A stretch of DNA of 64,000 nucleotides. It comes from Nautilus pompilius. Its lineage: Eukaryota; Mollusca; Cephalopoda; Nautilida; Nautilidae. Both the position numbers and the translations under genes were made by a program. The stretch is from contig JACATO010000591.1 in NCBI GenBank assembly GCA_018389105.1, positions 2,590,501 through 2,654,500 of the forward strand, read 5' to 3'. Within the stretch, counting starts at the first letter, position 1; every line of letters begins with the position of its first letter. Positions 1-13,400 of the stretch are shown here, piece by piece. The notes below the pieces were generated by a model. It worked only from the letters and a program-made list of their open reading frames with translations, had not been told where the DNA came from and made no database searches.

Positions 1-2366
1 TAAAATTATTATTATTATTATAAATAAAAGTTTTTTTAACTTAAGAAGCAAATAACAAGAATGGTGCGACTTCATGTTGATTCAGTCTAGCAGGGAGAGT
101 AAACTGTAGGACATCTTTTACTGACATGACAAATTATATTTTACTGTTCAATTTATTACTAGTAGGTAACTTTTGGACTTTTATTTTATACAGTGGACTC
201 TACAATTTAATTTTAAATAAAAAAAAAAAATCTAGAGAGATATATGTTACTACTAGGTCTCTGAGTCACTTACATAAACCAGAGGAAGTGAACTCTAACC
301 CTCACTCAATAAAGCATTTTGATGATATTTAAAGTATGTAAAAGGTCAGTTAGGCTTAATCACTGTCTGAAAGATAAGTTAAAGCATTGAAGACAAATAA
401 TTATCTTGATGGAGGCTTTCTCTTGAAGCTCATTACTTTATTTTTGCAAATTTGCAGACAATGCTAAGATGCACAGGGAGATAATACTCACCTGGATGTC
501 ATATGGAGAATATTATCTATCTGAACTTTAGTTACACCTCTATAAAACATGTAAACTTTTATTAACAAAAGACTTTAAAAAAATCTCCCTTTGGCAGCTA
601 AGGCTAAGAAGGTCTTTTGAGAGAAGATCAGCTAAAGAGACAAGTAAAACACTAATAAGATCACCTTTTCTTTTTGATTTTTCTTAAAAATCCAATTTTA
701 TTTTCTGTTATTCTGTTTTGGTTCAGGAGTTAAAGTTTTTTTGGACCAGGTTAAAGACAGAAATAAAATTTAAAAAATCATATCATTATATAGGATTTTC
801 AAAGTTAAATGTTTTTCCCAGATAATAATTAATTTTTATCACTTTTTAAATATGCACTGGTTCTTAAATGTTATGGCTGGGTATTTTAATCTATAATGAT
901 TTGCACTATATCGAAAGGTAAATAAAGATTTGGATTAAGTAAAGTTGGATAGCTGTTCATCCTTTTGTTGTATGCAGCATGATTTTACAACCAGCAAAGA
1001 AAGGGAGATTTTCTGCCAGTGTCATTTGAATGTAAGTTCATTCTATAGGAGTCACCGACTTTTTCTGGTGATTTTCCAGTATCACTTTTAGTCTCAGAGC
1101 ACGTGTTACTGTATTTTCTAATATTGCTCTCGCCTTTCTTGGAGGAAGCCTTTTGCATTTGTTTCAGTATAGATGCTCAAATAAAGATGTGTTTTCTTTG
1201 AGAAAAGTTCATTAGCATGCCAAAAAAATCTGTATAAAGGAAAACTCTTTAGCATTTAGCTTTTGTAAATAAAAATGGAAAATCTGTTTGAAATAATCAA
1301 GGTGATGTAGGTATTTTGAAGAGGCAAATAAATCTCATATTTAGGAAATCATTAAAAAATAGACATCTGAAAAACAAGTTGGTAATAAAGACCATAAGTC
1401 CTGTATGCTTGTTCTACAATATATTATAAGCTTCACTGCAATTTTGATTTTAAAGAAATTATATTGTATGAAACCAAAATCAGAATTTATAATTATGGTC
1501 TCTCCTTTTTGCAATCTCTTCATCCAGACTAGCATATTTGTTTCAACCTTTTCTTAAATTGTATGACTAGAGACAGTTACAATGTAATATGAAAAATAGT
1601 TTTTAGTGAAAAATATTGTATTATATCATTAGATGGTGATAGAAGATGGGGGGATGTTGTCTAAATTAATCTTGAAAGAGTACTAATGTTTTATGGTATT
1701 TTCATAGCAAACTTCTCTTTGTCAGAATAAACTACCAAATGATAAAGATGGATCACGAGCAGCATCCCACTAAAAGGATTATCACAACATTTACTCTGTG
1801 AATAAAAAAAAATTGATTGTTTTTACACAGATAATAAAACATTTTAGTGAAGACACTGATAAAGACTTTTCTTGTTTGTTAAGCTCTGTTCAAATACTAT
1901 ATTGCATTATATGGATTCCATCATCTGTTTTGTCAGAAGATGGACTGTTGGCAGAGCAGAGAATGAAATAAATGGATGATTGTAAAAGTAAATGAAATTT
2001 TTATTTTTTTATTTTTTCAGTTGTTAGAAAATAAATGTTACCAAAAACGTTCAGTGTGTACTACTCTGTATCAGGTGCAATTGATAACAAAAAAATGCTT
2101 TCCAATAAAATGTCAGAAGTATAAAGATGCTAGCAAACCAAGGTATTTTTATTTTGTTTGTAGATATTGAGTTTTATTCTTATAGTTTATTTGCGCATAA
2201 ATAAATAAATAATATTTTGGTTTATTTTTTTATTATGCTGTTGCACAATAAACCATGGAAGCTAAAGCAAGCACAGTCACATACTGACCTAAATACACTT
2301 CTCTTATGTTATGGACTTCTGGTATTGTTATATATATATTTCTACTAACTGTATAACTGATTAGGA
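1..2366. other. AT-rich non-coding DNA, no gene seen
   Basis: I see nothing that can be supported as a gene. The stretch opens with a short ATT-repeat and is broken by many A and T runs. Open frames are short and rich in Leu, Ile, Phe and Lys, as expected from AT-rich random sequence. Confidence 0.6.
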
Positions 2367-2780
2367 CAGTGGTTCCCAACCTTTTTCTAAAAATGTTGCT
2401 TCGCGGTCCCCCTAGATTTTTTTTTACCCTTTGCGGTCCCCCATAAAATCAACTCGACCTACTTTATTATGTTATTATTATTATTATTATGTTAGCATGT
2501 CAAGGTTTTTGCTTCTATGTTGTCAAATGAGTATTTAACTACCCATGTTTGTTGTTGTCTTTGTGTATTCTCTTATTTTGCTAATGGCATGGACCGTGTG
2601 ATTATTCACTGCCAGGATATATTATTCACGTGACCCACTGCACTCGTGGACAGTCTGCGCAGTGCTGGAATAATAAAGCCGACCATGGTAGCCATTGGTT
2701 TTCAAAGTACAATATGGTCGAGCACAGTTCACAAAGTAAAGTGAAGAAACATTTGGAATGTTTTGTATCGTTGTAAGTCG
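2367..2780 (+). mobile_element. hAT-type DNA transposon, 5' end fragment
   Basis: The stretch begins with cagtggttcccaacctttt, the form of terminal inverted repeat found on Charlie-like hAT elements. Just inside it the motif gcggtccccc occurs twice (about 2403 and 2432), the subterminal arrangement typical of this group. A short frame beginning at 2713 could be the start of a transposase but it stops after about 20 codons. I did not find the matching inverted end downstream, so this is probably a truncated copy, and the 3' limit given is a guess. What is seen is the end and its internal repeats; the hAT assignment is from knowledge of the family. Confidence 0.55.
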
Positions 2781-5379
2781 TCTTCTATAGGCAGCTAACA
2801 GAATATTCTGTATATTCTACATTACTATAAGACAGACAATCAAAAGTAGATTATATCAAACTTTGATTGTTTAAATATTGAGAATTTTAAAATATTAAAT
2901 TTATCTCCACTCTCCCTTGCTTTTACTACCTTAATTTATATTTTCAGGTTAAGGATTTTATGTGATTTGGACTTATGTGTACCTGCCACAAAGGTCCTTT
3001 AAGGGATTGTCTAAAATGCTATGGATTTGGCTTTACCAGTTGCTGAATGACAGGTGTGTGATTCAGAAAATCTTTGATTACTTAAGGCCTTCTACATATA
3101 AATAAATTAGTTCTCACCTTAGTTAGCTTCATTTGATAACTGTTTGTATTGGGCTGAGTATGCATGGTATTTTCGGCTTAAGATGAATCCATTTTATATG
3201 ATGGTAGAAATATATTTTTAATGGAATGTCACAAGCAGAGGCGATTTCAAATGCATTTTCTTCCTGAGTTACTTTAGTTTAGTTGTCACCAACATCGTGT
3301 TTTATAGCACAGTTACTAATACTACCAATGAAGCTAATTAACTATTTAATTCAGGCCACTGACTTTAATATCTTTTAGTGAATACATTGGATCTAGCTTT
3401 CTTTTTTACTAAAAATTCTCTGGTTACAATATAATTTGCGTATAAAATCATTTGGCAAAAGATTTTGTAGGTTTTTTTAAAAAAATGCTATTAACTTCTT
3501 TCTTGTGATTGATAACAAAGCTTAGACTTTTTCTGGTTTTGCTTAGTCCTTACAAGCTGGAACAACAGCACAGATTCCTGTTGCAATATTAAATAAAAAA
3601 TATGGTTTCAGAGGTAGGAACATGGAGTTATTAATACATATGCAACACCTGTGGACATGTAATTCAATTGAGACTTCTTGTTTAGAATGTAATTTTGTTC
3701 AGGTATAGATAGGGCATCTTGTATTGAACTTCAGAACACACATGAATGACAAGCCTTTAAAAAAAATTGTGGAAATATTTATTATATTTATTGAGAGGGG
3801 GGTTACCTACCAGGAAAAAGCAAAGCGAAAAGGGGAAGGAAGTAAAAAAAAAAACTTTAAAAAATTTCTTTGACTTAAAATGGCATCTAGTATATTCTTG
3901 AAATCAATGAAAATATTCCAAGTATTTATGATCAGACTGATAGAAAAAGAATTTTCTATTGTCTGACATTTGTTTTGTAATAATGATCATGAGTCCCAGA
4001 ATGTGTTATAGTATAGAATCTGTGTATTGATATTTTCTGATTTACCTGTAAAAATTTTGAATGCTGTTTCAACATCTAGCATGACACCAGTATAAACTAA
4101 CAGTCAAAATTGCCTATACTTGGTAATGAGGATTCTATACCTGGGCTACATGATTCAAGATGGATGACTCTAACTAGTGATTTATATAAGAAAATTAAAA
4201 CATCTGGTTGTTTATAAACAGTAGCGTGATTCTGCATACCTTAGGAATTATATTGGAAAATGTATGAGGAAGCAAACTAAATGAGAAATGAAAACAAGTA
4301 TTGCTGGGATCATGGAAAAGAGTAATGTTTAAACACTGCTATAGTCTCTGATAGCAAACAAGCTTTTTCACGCATTCTCCAGCTTAGATCAGATCCTCTA
4401 TAAACAGTAAGCAGTTTCAGTCTTTGCTTTCCTAAAATCCATTTAGTGAATTGATAAAGGTAAAAATGAATTATGGGTAATGGCATGTTTCCAAATAAAA
4501 ACAATTACCAAATGTTAATGGATTTTTAAACCTAAATAACGGAACTTTGGGTGTATTTTGTGTATCTGAAGATTAAGAATAAATATTTGGCTACAACTGT
4601 TAAGAGATTCTGTATATTAGCAGAACAGATATTGAGTTGGACTGCACATAAATTTGGCTTGTAAACTAATACTGTAGAGCAAATTAAAAGTGGGATTTGA
4701 CATGTTCTGTGAGCAAGTAGGCAGTGAACTGTAGCTAAGTTGAGATTTTGTAATTTCTACTTACACTAGAAAGAGTCATTGATTTTTATTACAGTAGCCA
4801 GGTGGCGTGCACGTTATTAAACAGAAAAATGTTTAATGCTTATTTTCCTTCGTAAGGTGTAATTTTCTATGGCTCTTGTATTAATAGTAGAGATTTTGAG
4901 TCATTACAATGGGATTAGCCATTAAAAAAACAAAAACCCTACAAGAAACAACACTTGACGCATTTGATAATCTGAAGGCTCTAACATCTTAGTTATAGAG
5001 AGCATTAAAGGTATTGGTTAAGATAATTTCTATTGATGGCTGTTGTTACACAGGGTTGACTCTAACCATTTTTTTTACTGGATGTTTTTCCAAGAAGCTA
5101 AAATCTGCATGTTCTTATGCATCTTCCAGAATTTTATTGATCCCAAGAGATCAGTTCTACCCCATGTACTCCTCCAAATATTTATTTAATGTTATGTATT
5201 AGTAGAACTGGAATTCTAGATAAAATGAGTTAATGCTTAGCAGTTGTTATTGCAATTGTAGATACCATTTATAAACATTTTGAAAGTTTATATTTTTTAT
5301 TTAATGTATGAAATGAACTTATTTCAGGTTTTCCTTTTTGCTAAGAGTTTAAGTTTTACAAAAATGCTTGACTGTGCAG
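2781..5379. other. AT-rich non-coding DNA, no gene seen
   Basis: Nothing recognisable. There are many homopolymer runs and short frames without coding character. If the exon candidate that begins at 5380 is real, part of this stretch would be its upstream intron. Confidence 0.5.
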
Positions 5380-5556
5380 GATAAACTCAAGAAAGAGCTA
5401 AGTAGCACTGAAGCAGGACGCCATTTTATCTTTTTTATTCGAGATCTGTCTTCGCAACTCAGAAGTACAGAACGACTTTTCTGGGAGGAAGCAGATGGCA
5501 CAGCCGTGGTCGGGGCAGCTTTAGCAAGGATACTTTTGTTTTTATTTATTGCATAA
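5380..5556 (+). CDS. Possible last coding exon of an unidentified host gene
   Basis: A 58-codon frame follows a possible splice acceptor (gactgtgcag, ending at 5379) in phase 0 and ends with TAA at 5554-5556. An AATAAA poly(A) signal lies 71 bases further on, at 5627-5632. The predicted peptide begins DKLKKELSSTEAGRH, has a charged middle (RDLSSQLRSTERLFWEEAD) and ends in a hydrophobic stretch (ALARILLFLFIA) that could be a membrane tail anchor. The stretch is richer in G+C and CpG than its surroundings, which fits selection on a coding sequence. There is no in-frame ATG at the 5' side, so it would have to be spliced to an upstream exon; none was identified. I do not recognise the protein. 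The polypyrimidine tract before the acceptor is weak, so a chance frame or an old retrocopy remains possible. Confidence 0.3.
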   Translation, partial: DKLKKELSSTEAGRHFIFFIRDLSSQLRSTERLFWEEADGTAVVGAALARILLFLFIA

Positions 5557-5626
5557 TTCCAGTACAAAAGTCTTTACTTGCCTCTTGTAATTCTACAGTT
5601 TTAAATAACAGTATTATTTATGAATG

Positions 5627-5632
5627 AATAAA
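5627..5632 (+). promoter_or_regulatory. AATAAA poly(A) signal candidate
   Basis: A canonical hexamer sits 71 bases after the stop codon of the possible terminal exon. In AT-rich DNA this hexamer is frequent by chance, so it only supports the exon by its position. Confidence 0.25.
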
Positions 5633-5924
5633 ATCCAAACCACTACTATAAAAACCCTTGATAGCTAATTAGCATTGAATGGAAATTATATACATTTCTG
5701 TAAAATTGTTTCCCTCTTCTATTTTATTTGTATAATTTTTACATTTTTATCAAAATTGTTCTTTTTAATACTGTATATGTATTAAGTTCTCATTAATATT
5801 TATTTTAGCTATTCAAGATGTTTTAATTATACTAATCTGATTAATTCCACTAATTCAAGCTCTCTTACATAGGTTAAGGGGTTAGTTAGGGGTTTTACTA
5901 TTTCCTTATTAGTGTATGACTAAC

Positions 5925-6060
5925 TGATGAGCCCCTGTTTGGTGCAGTGGGCTAAACATTGGTTAGGTTATGACTGAGGCTGCAGGTTCAGGATCTGCTC
6001 GAAAAGTAGAAATACCCACTGCAATGAACAGCGTTGTGCATTGATGGTGTTGACAGAGAA
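5925..6060 (+). repeat. tRNA-derived SINE copy
   Basis: The copy opens with gatgagcccctg followed by tggtgcagtgggctaaac, which fits an RNA polymerase III A box. About 45 bases later ggttcaggatc fits a B box. It continues with agtagaaatacccactgcaa, which resembles the matching part of the copy at 41625. The order head, A box, B box, tail is that of a tRNA-derived SINE. The family name is not recognised, and the end is approximate. Confidence 0.6.
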
Positions 6061-8191
6061 AGATCCACAAAACACAACTTTGCTGGGAAATACTTGAACT
6101 AAAGGAAATAACATACCACTAGTAACTTTCTGCTCTTAAAAACTTTAGTGTGAAAGAAGTTTTTGTGTTTTCAAGGGGCTTTACTGCTCTCAGTTCTCAA
6201 GCATTTCATCTGCTAGATTCAGCAGAGCTTTTACATATGTATTGTACATTAGATTATTGTGGATGCTGGTATTGATACTTTAAAACTGTAATATGCATTT
6301 GGTTAATTACCTCTTGCTCTTCTTCTGTAGGAGATGCAATAAATGAGGTAATGTGTTTATTGCTCCATTCTAACCAAAACACGTTCATTTTGATAGACTT
6401 TTAAATTAATTACAAGAGATAATAATAATAAACTGTTGATATAAGTGTAAATATGGAGTTCTGAGGTTGGCTCTGCCTGTTAGGAATGAACCAATGGCAT
6501 TTTTATTCATTAAGCTTTTCTTTTTTTGTAAATTTTTCATTACTCACCTTAACAAGCCATTTGTATTCAATTCTTTACCTGTTTTTTCTTCCCAATGACA
6601 TTCTTAACTGTTTTTTCTGTAATTGTCGTGCTATTAATTAACAAAAATATATTAAAACAAAGCATTAATTAAAATCTGAATTGTATAATTTGATTATCTT
6701 TTTGTGTTCAAAAGTTGGGGAAATGCTTATTAAAGAAAATTTGTTATAATTATACTTTCATTTATTTTTTTACTAAATGATAATTGGCATTTATCAGTTT
6801 TGGATAGATTCTCTTCTTTATATTGGAACTTTTAAAAAATCTACTGAATTTTAATAGGATTGATATTTATATTGATTTCTCCTTTTTTTGTGAAGTTGTC
6901 ATCTGAGGAAAACACTGCAAGTCATTTTTTATTATTGTTCTGAGATAACTGTATCTACTTCCAACACCCACCATACATTCATTTATATTCCTTCTCTCTC
7001 ACACATACGCTTTTGGTACTTATTATCCTTTTTTCTAATGAGAAAGAAGCATTCTGTGAATTATTGTCTGCAGTATTTGTTCCAAAATGTAGGCATGCTG
7101 TGCTTTTTATCTCACTAAACCAGTGGAAAAATCTGTCTGCTTTACAAAAATGATAAATACTGAAATCTCACAGTTCAGAGGGGATGTGCTCTGTTAAATG
7201 CTGTATCTTTAGAGACCAAAGAAGACGTGAAAAGAATAAAGAATGTTTGCCATCTTTCTGAGGCAAAAGTGAGCTATAAAAATAGTGTAAATTCTAAAAT
7301 TTATGTAAAATGAAGCTGTCTTGACTCTGGCAGGATTGTTAAAACACAATACTCCTACAAAATTCTATTGAGTCTAGCAATCAGTAGTAACATTCACCAC
7401 TCCTAACAGGAATCTACTTGTATCAGTTCTATAGGCTCACAGGAGTAATCTCATAAACAAAGGCTTTGCACCAAGTTTAAAAAAATTCAAACATTTCCAT
7501 CTGCCTCTGCACATATAGACCTTAAAATCAGCTAACCCACAAGCCATCATTTCCAGCTTCTACTTGCCCAAGTTTTGGAAACAAAACTGCCTTAAGCAAC
7601 AAGTTGCTATATTTGTTAAGTATGATCAGTGTTGAATTAGTTCACTCATTTTAGGTTGATATGATGGAGTTTCTTCACTTATTCCTTTGGGCTAATATAA
7701 TGCTGTTCTCTCTCTCTCCTCACTTGGAGATCTGACAACTGAAACTTTTTTGCATTTTGTGTTGATTTTTAAAGACAAAAAATAAAGAAAATAAAAATAA
7801 AAACTAAATTTAAGTACAATCTTATAAATTAGCATAAGAATTCCATTAAAAAAGTTGATCACTTAAATAAAATTGAGAAAACAGTAACATTTTATTAAAT
7901 CTCTTCAAACATAAATTGCCAATTTCAGAAGCTGAAAAATTATTTTTATTCAGTTTCTTCTTCACATGAAGATAGTTATGGTTACAATCTAGATGACCTT
8001 TGAATAATGCTATCTGACTTTCCATATAAAGGCATTTTGATGCCTTTCTCTCTTATAATATTATCCATACACATAGTTTTCACTGCTGCTTGAAGCATTT
8101 GGTTAATTTGCTAGATTAGATTCACAATGTAAAAAAGCTGATAACAAAGACTATGTACATGTGGGCCAAAGTTGAAAGGTAGTAATTGTGC
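6061..8191. other. Non-coding DNA, no gene seen
   Basis: No supported gene or repeat family. The sequence is AT-rich with several T runs and short degenerate frames. Confidence 0.5.
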
Positions 8192-9343
8192 CAGTGGCTG
8201 CTACAGTTTTCTTAACTTATATCTGTGCTGTTCATTTCCCATTGTTTGGTAAACTGAGAGACTGATGAATAATGATGCATTTACTCAAGTACAGTGCAAC
8301 GTCTATAACCCCTAAATAATTTCATTTAGTGGCAGCTGTGTTTCATTATTTCTTATTTCCTTATTCCTTATTTTGCACAAGTAATTAATGCATATATTAG
8401 CATATGAATGTTAGGGAATACTTAAATTAAAAATTATTATAATATATAGTATTTATAAACCAAGAGTTTTTTAGCAAACTATTTTTTTGCTTGATAACTG
8501 TTTTACAGACTTCTGGAATCCATACTGGTAATTTTTCCAACTATTAAGGAGGGGAAAAAAATCACTTTCGCACCAAAGTTATTTCATGACTGCTACTATT
8601 TTGAACCCTTCTGTGTTGTATAGTTCATTCTGCCAAAAATTTCAAATTGGCTCTGATCTGACCATAATACCTTGTACTATTGTTGAATCATACAGTCTGG
8701 TTGCTCTTTCTCAATCAGATTAAGTTATTTCTACACCTGAGAAGTGGCTTGCAAGTGGTTATTTGACCAGTCATGTTAATCTCTTGAATTCCTTTCTGAT
8801 GGTCATTTGGAAGGTGGAGCTATGTGAAGTGAAACTGTTGTCAGGTGCTGATTCTGTGCCGGTAAGGAGGGTTTCTAATAATTTCTCTGTCAACCCTTTT
8901 TTCGTTTTCCTCTTTCTTCCATGCTTATCTTTTTGTTGTGGATTTGTACCTGTAGCTGCTTTACTCCAGACTGAGGAACTCCCATTTGTCAAAACATTTT
9001 ATGTTGAAAACAACCAACTTTATTAACTGCAATAACCTAAATGTTTCTCTATATGCAAGTATGTTCTGCTAAAAAATGCATGTAAATTTTAATAATTCAT
9101 GTTATTCTTCACAAAGACCAATCAGCTTATAAGTTAATAATTTTACATTTCATTTGTTATGGTGTTGAAAATATGTAAAACAGTCAGGAGGGTATTTTGA
9201 GAAAAAAGTCTTGTGTGATCATAGCTTCAACATACACTTATTAAAGCATGTTTTGTCCTGCATACATGTAACTTTAAGCACTAATAAATTTATTGTGATA
9301 TACGGGATATTTCATTGGTGATCCATACTTATGGCAGCCACTG
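8192..9343 (-). mobile_element. Old Tc1-like DNA transposon, transposase on minus strand
   Basis: The left end reads cagtggctgctacagt and the right end, reverse-complemented, reads cagtggctgccataag, so the first ten bases agree. A TA follows the right end, as expected for the Tc1/mariner target site, but no clear TA precedes the left end. Inside, the minus strand around 8600-8680 decays from a Tc1-type transposase segment: it resembles the conserved stretch around the first catalytic aspartate (the WSDE motif followed by the LFGRN-like motif), now read as MVRSEPI, a stop, then NFWQN. The rest of the coding region is too worn to follow. The length (1152 bp) is somewhat short for a Tc1 element. 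Ends are seen; the transposase match is from memory of the family. Confidence 0.5.
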
Positions 9344-10391
9344 TATGAACCGAAGCAGGTTTAGAGAGAGAGAGAAGTATTAAAGAAAAGTTACTATGAT
9401 GGCAGCCAGATTCTACCTCTATTTGGTATGTAGACATGGATAAACGCATACATGCACACAATCATTCATGCATGTGGTTTAATTACTTTGGTAACCAGGA
9501 TGCTGCATATCCCATATGATTAAAAAATCCTATGTTCAGTTGTGTACAAAGAAGACAAAGTAATTTAATAAAAGTCTAATTTGGTGACCTCTGAGTTTTA
9601 TTTTTGCCTGTGCTATACTGTGATTTAATTGTGTGTATGTGCCATGATTGATTTTTCTAATGTTTGTTGACAATTAATTAATTTAGAGTTTGAAATATTA
9701 CTAGGGTCATTGAAACCCAGATAATATAGTGTTGCCATAATGGTGTCTGTCTGGGTTTTATTTGAATGTATCTAGCAGTTGTTTACTTTTGTATGTTTTT
9801 TAATGCTTCTTGTTAAAGTAATGTTTCTCTCTCAGTACCATCAAGCAGTTAAAATACCATCTCTTATCCATGTGTGGGTGGTGAGAGAAGGCCATGCTAT
9901 TATTTTATACCCAAACCATCTTAACCGATTCTGCCTGCATTTGTGTGGCAGCTTTCTAGCTTCATTGTTTTAGATGTTAATCATTTATGATTAAATTTTT
10001 AGAGTAACTTGAAGAAAAAATTTGCAGAGAATATCAGTGAATAAATACAGGATGATTGAATAATAACATAGATTAGTTAAAATTTGTTTTGTAAGGACTT
10101 TTTTCAATGGCAAACTGATAATAGATAATACTAAAATAATACAAATGAACGAAAATTATTAACTGTTCACTAAAAAAAGGGCTAACTGACTTTTTATAAT
10201 TTAATATTTTGTTTTTCTTTTCAAGCATTTCGTTTATTTAGACTTCATACTTTAATGCATTATTTTCTATTATAATGCAAATTGTTATCTTTTAAATCTG
10301 AGTATTTAATAATTTTTTGTGTTTGAGAGAATTTTGGATCCTCAGTAGCAGACTAGATGTTTGGTATAGGCCTGTGATTAAACTGTTAGGA
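9344..10391. other. Non-coding DNA, no gene seen
   Basis: Nothing recognisable apart from AT-rich single-copy-looking sequence. Confidence 0.5.
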
Positions 10392-10439
10392 CGTGCCAAT
10401 AGATTACTGGCAGAGTGGTAATCTATGCCATTGGCCACG
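10392..10439. repeat. Imperfect hairpin (inverted repeat) of about 48 bp
   Basis: The left arm cgtgccaatagattac pairs with the reverse complement of gtaatctatgccattggccacg across a loop of about 10 bases. The pairing is agattac with gtaatct nearest the loop and ccaat with attgg further out, with an extra tag-like bulge on the right arm. It is either a small palindromic element or a structured transcript. No tRNA-like A or B box fits. Confidence 0.45.
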
Positions 10440-13400
10440 CTAAATACTAGCCAGTCATGTTCACTCAAGTTCCATTTTAGAGCTTGCTTGCCTTAAAGCC
10501 ATTTTTTTGTTGGCCTGGTAATCGATTTGAGTGGTGATGCTGTTAACTACTGAGGAGAATTTGAGATGAACTGTTTTCAGCAGAGAAGATGGTGAGAATA
10601 TGTCAACAACAATTAGAAGTGTCCATTTCCAGTTAGACAATGCTTAGCAAACTGAAAGCAAAGATGGGTTTTTATGTAGATTCCTCTTATCTGAAAGAAG
10701 TTTTGGCTTTTAAATACTGAGAGAGAGAGACTGAGCCAGACAATTTATTTCAATATTTCTATAGTGAAATATCCAAAAATACACACATACACACACACAC
10801 ACACACACATATACGCAGACAGACAGACAGAGTATATGGCAAAAGAATCTCTTATTTATAATTTTGTATCTCATAATTACAAACTCTGATTGTAATAATT
10901 TTCTTAGCAGAATTTCAGGAAATTACTTTGGCACAAAATAGTTTATTCAATAAAACAAAGAAAAATTCATCTATTTCTTTAAAAAACAAAACATTCATTC
11001 ATTTTCCTGCAATGGCAAATAGTTGTCCAAAATTAATTTTTATGTTAGGTGATGTTTCATCAGGATTCCAGTTAATTTCTGTATTCATAAAGTCATTGAC
11101 TTCATAATTTAAAAGTTATCCAAAAAAATTTAGTCTTTGGCTAACAAAAAACATTCCTATAGACCATAAGGGTGACTCAGCTTTAGAATTGTATCTATGA
11201 ACAGTTAGTTTTCTCACCTGATGGACGTAGAATGCCCTCTTTTTGTTTATTTTTTTTAGTGAAATAATTTTTTTTATTAGTTGTATATGATATACAGTAA
11301 ACACCTTTTGGTGCATTTTAAATTTCAGTGTTTAATATATATCATAGACCAGTAAAAAAATTACATTTTTTTTTTTTACAATTATGAAACAAATTGCTTA
11401 ACTGGAATAATGATCTTCAGAAAATCAACTTTTAAGATAGTTTTCCTTCCTCTAAGTGGTTTTTAAAGGTGTATTACTTCCTTCTGCAGGTGTGAAGTAG
11501 AGGTATGGTGGTATCTGTCAATGTTGTGGAGACCAACGGTATTTAATTCTGAAAATTTTCAAGTATCAGTGATGTGTACTTTGGAACTTACTGCCAGAAC
11601 CTGTTATAATAATAATAATCATTTAAATTTGTTACTTTACTTTTGCTTTTGATGTTTTCTGATTAGTTAAAGTTGGCAACTTTCAGTGAAATTAATAATG
11701 AGGAATAAAAATTAGTTCTTCCAGGTGTTGAGGATATTTAAAATGAAGTTCACTTTAAATGTTGGTTATGAAATTCAGTAGTCAATTTACTAATGACTTA
11801 CTAGATGCCATTTACACCTCTAATTTCAAGCATTGGTTTTTCTTATTCATTATCTGATATTAAGTTTCGACTTAAGCACCAAGTAAATTACTTATTCTTA
11901 CTGTAATCCATAACACAGTCTGCTGCATTGGTAGTTTATCATCAAACCCATGATGGTTATCACACACAGACCATCTAAATTACTTACCCACAGGTGTTGT
12001 CTGTGTACTATTACACTGAGAGTGAGCAAGCATATTTCAGTTAATAAAGCCAAGTTTTAATTTGACCAGAATCTGCACTGTTCTGGGTTGCAACAATCAA
12101 ATGGCATACAGGTGTTCAGTAGAGAATTTAGTAGTCAGATAGTAATTTGCCAAAGAAAAATTATAAGTACAGAAAAGATTCAGAAATCTGAGTCAAATCA
12201 TTTGGCATGGAAGCTGCGTTTTAAACCAGATGAGTTTACACAGTAAGAAACTTTCTTTTTGTTCTTGAAGTCTGAAGCATTTATGAAGTTCTTTTATACT
12301 CAATGACGAGAGGAACTTTTGATAGACAGATGGACTGATTGATACCTCTCTCAGTCTCTGCCTCACATGTCAGGTGCTTGAAAAAAGCACACATTAAATG
12401 TAGTACATATACTTAGCCTAAATTGTTTCCAACATTAGATTAAAATATTTTTTTTCCTATTTTATTTTGAAATGCATTTATTTTTACAGTAGACATTTAA
12501 TTTTGCCTGTCACTGAAAAACTACCTGAAAAATAGCTTGGGTGCATTTTTAAGCAGATTTGTGAGGAGCTCAGTTTTGTCTACAACTTTGTCAAAGATAC
12601 TGACTTTGGTAACGTAATCAGACTACATGAGAAACCAACAAAAAAGCGGTGTCTTATGCTAGGAGATAGAACTTATCTGGTTCTCTGTCATTTTTTTCCT
12701 AGATGTAAACCTGCTTACAACAGAAGTTTACACGACTCCTAATAATGCAGCTTACTGATTGAGCAAAGATGACAGCTTAAATTATTATAAGACAAAATTA
12801 ATGCTTGTGAGAAAAGCATTTAATATGCATGCCCTGATGTTTTGACTTCATATCACACACTGATTATCTGGGTATTATTAGTGGCTAGTTGTGTACAGAA
12901 AGTTGTTAGTTTTAGCATTTCCCAATGCATCAGTAGTAACTGAACCTACATTTCAGTGACCTTTGTCCCCATCATCAGGGTTATATGTACAATGATGCTA
13001 AATGTGGTAGCTGTTTTACAGTAGGCATTTCTAATTTTGGATAGTGCAAGTGGCTTGAGCTTATCTCAAACCCATGACTTATTGGTCAAGTTTTCAATAT
13101 ATATAGCTTTTTAACCAACACTATCTTACCACACATTTGGGCATCTGTTATGACAACAGAGTCAGATCATCGATTTTCTACATGCATGTTTTACAAAACA
13201 CTTATTTTTGCTTTTACTGACTTTCTTATGAGAAGGACTAAATAGTTATGCAAAGAATATTATGAGGTATAATTTCTATTCCCCATTCTGATCTAGCTTT
13301 TCATACAGAATTACCTAGTTTTATTTAGCATTCAGAAATCAATTTTTAATTATGTAAGTAGTCAAAATAAACTTTAGTTTTTCTTAAGTAAATTTTGTAA

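Noticed and set aside
5925-6060. Considered as a functional tRNA gene because of A and B boxes
   Set aside because: The arms do not form a cloverleaf and a second, diverged copy exists at 41625, so it is a SINE.
8763-9026. Open frames on both strands (87 and 73 codons)
   Set aside because: They fall inside the decayed Tc1-like element and show no consistent family motif in either frame.
10392-10439. Hairpin considered as a tRNA or microRNA precursor
   Set aside because: No A or B box, no cloverleaf, and the stem is short with a bulge; kept only as an unexplained hairpin.
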